Shown here: piece by piece, positions 18,370-64,000 of the stretch
Layout of the letters: every line of letters starts with the position of its first letter
How positions within the stretch are numbered: the stretch's first letter is position 1
Assembly (NCBI RefSeq): GCF_040939455.1
Contig: NC_134108.1
Coordinates: 8,399,501 to 8,463,500, forward strand
Length of the DNA: 64,000 nucleotides
Source: Microcebus murinus
Lineage: Eukaryota; Chordata; Mammalia; Primates; Cheirogaleidae
Reading direction: 5' to 3'
The notes under the pieces: generated by a model
The model's database searches: none
What the model saw: only the letters and a program-made list of their open reading frames with translations
What the model was told of the DNA's origin: nothing
Program-made: the position numbers and the translations under genes

Positions 18370-21300
18370 ATGTAAGAACTGAATATTAAAAATTTATTAA
18401 CATTTACCAGAAAGGTAGTGTCAGAATGAAGCCATTCCCAAAACGCGTGTTTGCCATAAATATTTATTCACTTTTGCCTGACTGATGGCAGCCACCACTC
18501 TGCTCAGGCACCACTGTGCTCCACTGACACAGTCCACAGTTAAATACATAGCTCCACCTTCCCCTCTGAACTTAAAGTTTAGTGTTATATTTTACAAGTA
18601 TGTACAGTCTTTGTAAAAAGGCAGTTTTCAGTAGCAGAAAATCCTGTTCATAGTATGGTGGTATAGTTACCAGTATATCTAACATGTCAAATCAAAATAG
18701 CATAACAAGATGTCACAGACAAAAGCAACTTCCCTTGGGCCTGGGAAAGAGATTTCTGTCTTTTTTTCAAAAGTCTAACCTCTAAGGCAACTGGTTTTTA
18801 AAACCTTCAAAATATACAAATTCACGTTAGTGTTTTAAGTCTAGTCTTTAATACATGTTCATAGAGACTTCTCTTTTAATTATCCCTTTTATGAGCATCT
18901 GTGTTTTTCCCATGAAAATGATTCAGTAAGTTACTGCATAATATAATCTATCGAACATACTGTACCTTCAGTAAATAGTTAACGAAATACTTGAAGCTGG
19001 TGACATTTGTCTTTTTAACCTGCCCATTTAATGGGTTGGGTTTACATAATGTATCTAAACTTTTATCGTAATCTATAATTATGTACAGTAATAACCTTAC
19101 AAACTTTGAATATATTTTTATATATATCCCCTTCTCTCACCTTTCCAATGGGGCTTAAGGGAGAGAAAATGGCACCACTTCACTGCTGTAATGATTTAAT
19201 AATAAATCAAGTGGACCTATTATCCATATGGATAATGAAGCTCTCCCTAGGGAAACTGAAACATTTCTGGTCATCTTCCAGGTTGCCCTAGACTGGACCA
19301 GTATAAAAAAACATCCCAAAGATGATGTTATTTAAGCCATTACCATGAAAAAACTAAAGTCAGCCCTTTGAATTTATAATTTAAGTTTGCAAAACTTTAA
19401 TCCCCTAAGAAATAAACAATTCTCTTGCTACTGTCAAGTTTCTGGCAGACTTTAGTGTTTTAACCTAACATCTATGGCACATATTCTACACACTAAATGC
19501 TATATACTGTAAGCAAATTTTTACATGGAGTATTAGTAATATGTTGATATTTATGATACACCAAGGAAGAGAAATTGAAGATTCATGATTTAATAAAGGA
19601 CCATTTTCCCCTTTAAATACTTTTGTTCTAATTTTTTTGTTTCCAACTTAGTTACAAAAAGTAAATAAATAATCCCATATTTTTCATTTCACTGGGGTCA
19701 TGAAGAATTAATGTATGAAGATACTAGTCATCAGTTTATAATTACACTATAGAACAAAGACAAGTTCTAACAGTTCCTTTGTGTGTATGGCTAAATGCCT
19801 CAATTACTTTACATGTACTGATAAATAACAGCATTCCAAATCATGAACAATTACTTTATAATGATTAAGACTTATAAACTATATCACATATTAGAATATG
19901 TTAATCAGCATAAGACTTCATCAGTTTATAAAAAATTATAGTAGTATTAGAAGTTGTAAAATTTGGTAACAGAAAATTTTTTCAATACATCTGAGAACAC
20001 AGAATCAAAAAAAGTCATCACATATTCATTGCAAATGTAAAAATCATGTAAACCTTGAATTACTCTTGCAATAATAGTTGTTTTAATCCAAACATTCCTA
20101 TTTACAAGGTTTTTAAAAAGAAATGTGAATAGAATCCATATTAAAGGTACATTATCATTAAAGTTTAAATTTAAAAAAAAAGATACGAAGCCATAATGAA
20201 TAGTCTCTCATGAACACCTCTAAGGTCCCAGCACTACCTAAGTGGACAACAATTTGCAGCTCTGAATGGTCATCCAAGAGTCAATGCATAGATGAAGAGA
20301 TGTGGGCACTGCTTGCAGGGCGCAACAATTCTCTTTGGACCTCTGTTGGCCAAGATGGCATCAGTCTGGTTGGCAGTAATTATATATGCTAATAGTTACA
20401 GACGTTACAGTGCATGTCAAGGGGAAAACAAAGGAGACATCTATACCAGACTTCTGTATCGAGTCCTTGACTAAAAGGAATTGCAAACTCTCCCGGGCCA
20501 TGTATGATGCTCAGATTCAGCAGCGCCGAAGACTCTTCCCAGAGCAATGCAGGAGCTTACCTCACTCCCGTGTGGCTCACGGAGGACAGGAAATGGTTTC
20601 CAAGCAAGTTACCTTCTACCAAAGATGTCTTTCCATAAGCCATTTAAGATGTTTTACTTTCTTTTCATCTAGTTTCCAAAAGTGAAGTTAAAAAACTTTT
20701 TGGCAATAAAGAATCTATAATATTATATAAATCATTCATTTACCTTTTATTAAAAAAAAATAAAGCTCTATGGGGTTTCGTTTTCAAGAGTTGCAGAAAC
20801 TCTTTATTGGCATGGTAATGGCTCCCCTCGTGCCCACCCAACCACAGGGAAATCCTCTCAGGCACAGTCGTGTCTGTACGCACTCGGGCGGGCACACACA
20901 GGCTGCTGCAAAACACCGTGGCAGTAGAACTTTCCTCACAGGACTGGTGGCTTGTTAATTATGTTAGCCTTTCCTTATTCAACTTACCAAAGCCGCCTCA
21001 GAGCCCCACAACACTATTACTTCTGCTTTGGTGACAGTGAAGGGCTGGAACCCGGCCACCCACCATTCCCCGGGGAAGTCACAACATACGTGCTTCATCG
21101 CAAGTTGCCGATCCTTACAGACACCCTGCAACAAGGAAGGGCTTTACCCCGGACAGCCACAGAAACAGGCTTCCCTTTGAGTTTTGAATTTAAAGGGTCA
21201 AAAAACCCAGTATCATGGGCAAGGGAAGAAAGAAGAGCGATGCTACTTGCTGTGGACCTAGTCACAGGCGCCCATGAACTTGGAATTAGTGAATGATTTT

Positions 21301-21657
21301 AAAAAAAGAAAGTGCATAATTGACTCTACTGAAATCAAGGGTAATTTCCTCCTCACCACTGAGAACATGCCATCATCTGAAGTCTTTTAAAAAAGCATCT
21401 GTGTGTTTAAACTTTTTATCCACACCTTTCTTCCCGAATAAATGTAGCCAGCCTGACAATAAATTTGGTCCAACATTTAAATTTGCCCTCAGTTTTGGTT
21501 TTCTTTTTTAAAAACATGTAAACAAATAAGTGTGAAAGAAGAGGAAATCTTTGCTCGTAAGGAAAGTCTGAATAGAAGCAGGTATGGGGAAGGTCAGGAA
21601 ATGGTCACCAAAGGAAGAGGTCCGGGCGCCGTGCCACTGCGCCGCCCTGCCAGGAGC
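18370..21657 (-). other. TMEM181: TMEM181 3' UTR (about 3.3 kb)
   Basis: Continuous, AT-rich and free of obvious Alu or L1 copies, unlike the introns, as expected of a transcribed terminal exon under some constraint. The end is set by the minus-strand AATAAA at 18393-18398. The plus-strand open frames at 20210-21296 and 21320-21990 lie antisense to this UTR or in intron 16 and are not genes. Confidence 0.75.
18393..18398 (-). terminator. TMEM181: TMEM181 polyadenylation signal AATAAA
   Basis: The plus strand reads tttatt. On the minus strand the hexamer is followed after about 35-45 nt by a GT-rich stretch (ctttgtgtgtgg), which fits a cleavage site near 18370. A second hexamer at 18463-18468 is a possible alternative with a poorer downstream element. 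Confidence 0.6.
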
Positions 21658-63890
<42,233 letters not shown>

Positions 63891-64000
63891 CCCGGCGCCC
63901 CGGGCCGGCCCGGCGCCGCGCAGCAGCCGCAGCCGGAGCGACGGCGGCCCCGAGCGGCGGCCGCGGAGAACTCGTCAGAGCGCGGCGCCGCGCGGTCACG

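Overview
This is nuclear DNA of a primate, and the repeats point to a strepsirrhine, most likely a lemur. Full-length dimeric Alu copies carry the extended linker typical of lemur Alus (a ctatatatttttagttg(g/t)cca-type block before the second agtagaga motif). There is a lemur-type L1 3' end at 1545-2116. A 274-bp TTAA-associated piggyBac-like element sits at 30524-30797, and such elements are known among primates from the mouse lemur. The species call is inference.

Two protein genes lie convergently. DYNLT1 (dynein light chain Tctex-type 1) is on the plus strand, with five exons between 10430 and 17228. The exons join to a complete 113-residue protein with a CpG-island promoter and a polyadenylation signal at 17581. 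TMEM181 is on the minus strand, with 17 coding exons between 63890 and 21658. They join in frame to 477 residues, starting in a CpG island at the right edge and ending in a roughly 3.3-kb 3' UTR near 18370. The two 3' ends are only about 0.77 kb apart. The order TMEM181-DYNLT1 matches human 6q25.3. The next human neighbour, SYTL3, has no exon I can see in the left 10 kb.

Layout: 1-10.2 kb is intergenic and repeat-rich (two nested antisense L1s, an old interspersed repeat, a mariner fossil with terminal inverted repeats, an L1 3' end). 10.2-17.6 kb is DYNLT1. 17.6-18.4 kb is the spacer between the convergent genes. 18.4-64 kb is TMEM181, whose introns hold Alu, L1/HAL1, MIR, hAT (MER1, MER5A, MER20) and Tigger copies plus microsatellites.

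DYNLT1 is a cytoplasmic cargo adaptor of the dynein motor. TMEM181 is a multi-pass membrane protein of the GOLD-domain seven-helix group. Nothing in the sequence suggests the two work together, so the pairing is positional. The most notable points are a U12-type AT-AC intron in TMEM181 (23406-24618), the piggyBac-like element nested in a Tigger transposon, and a closely spaced inverted Alu pair in TMEM181 intron 11. I found no bacterial-type system, CRISPR array, rRNA or tRNA gene.
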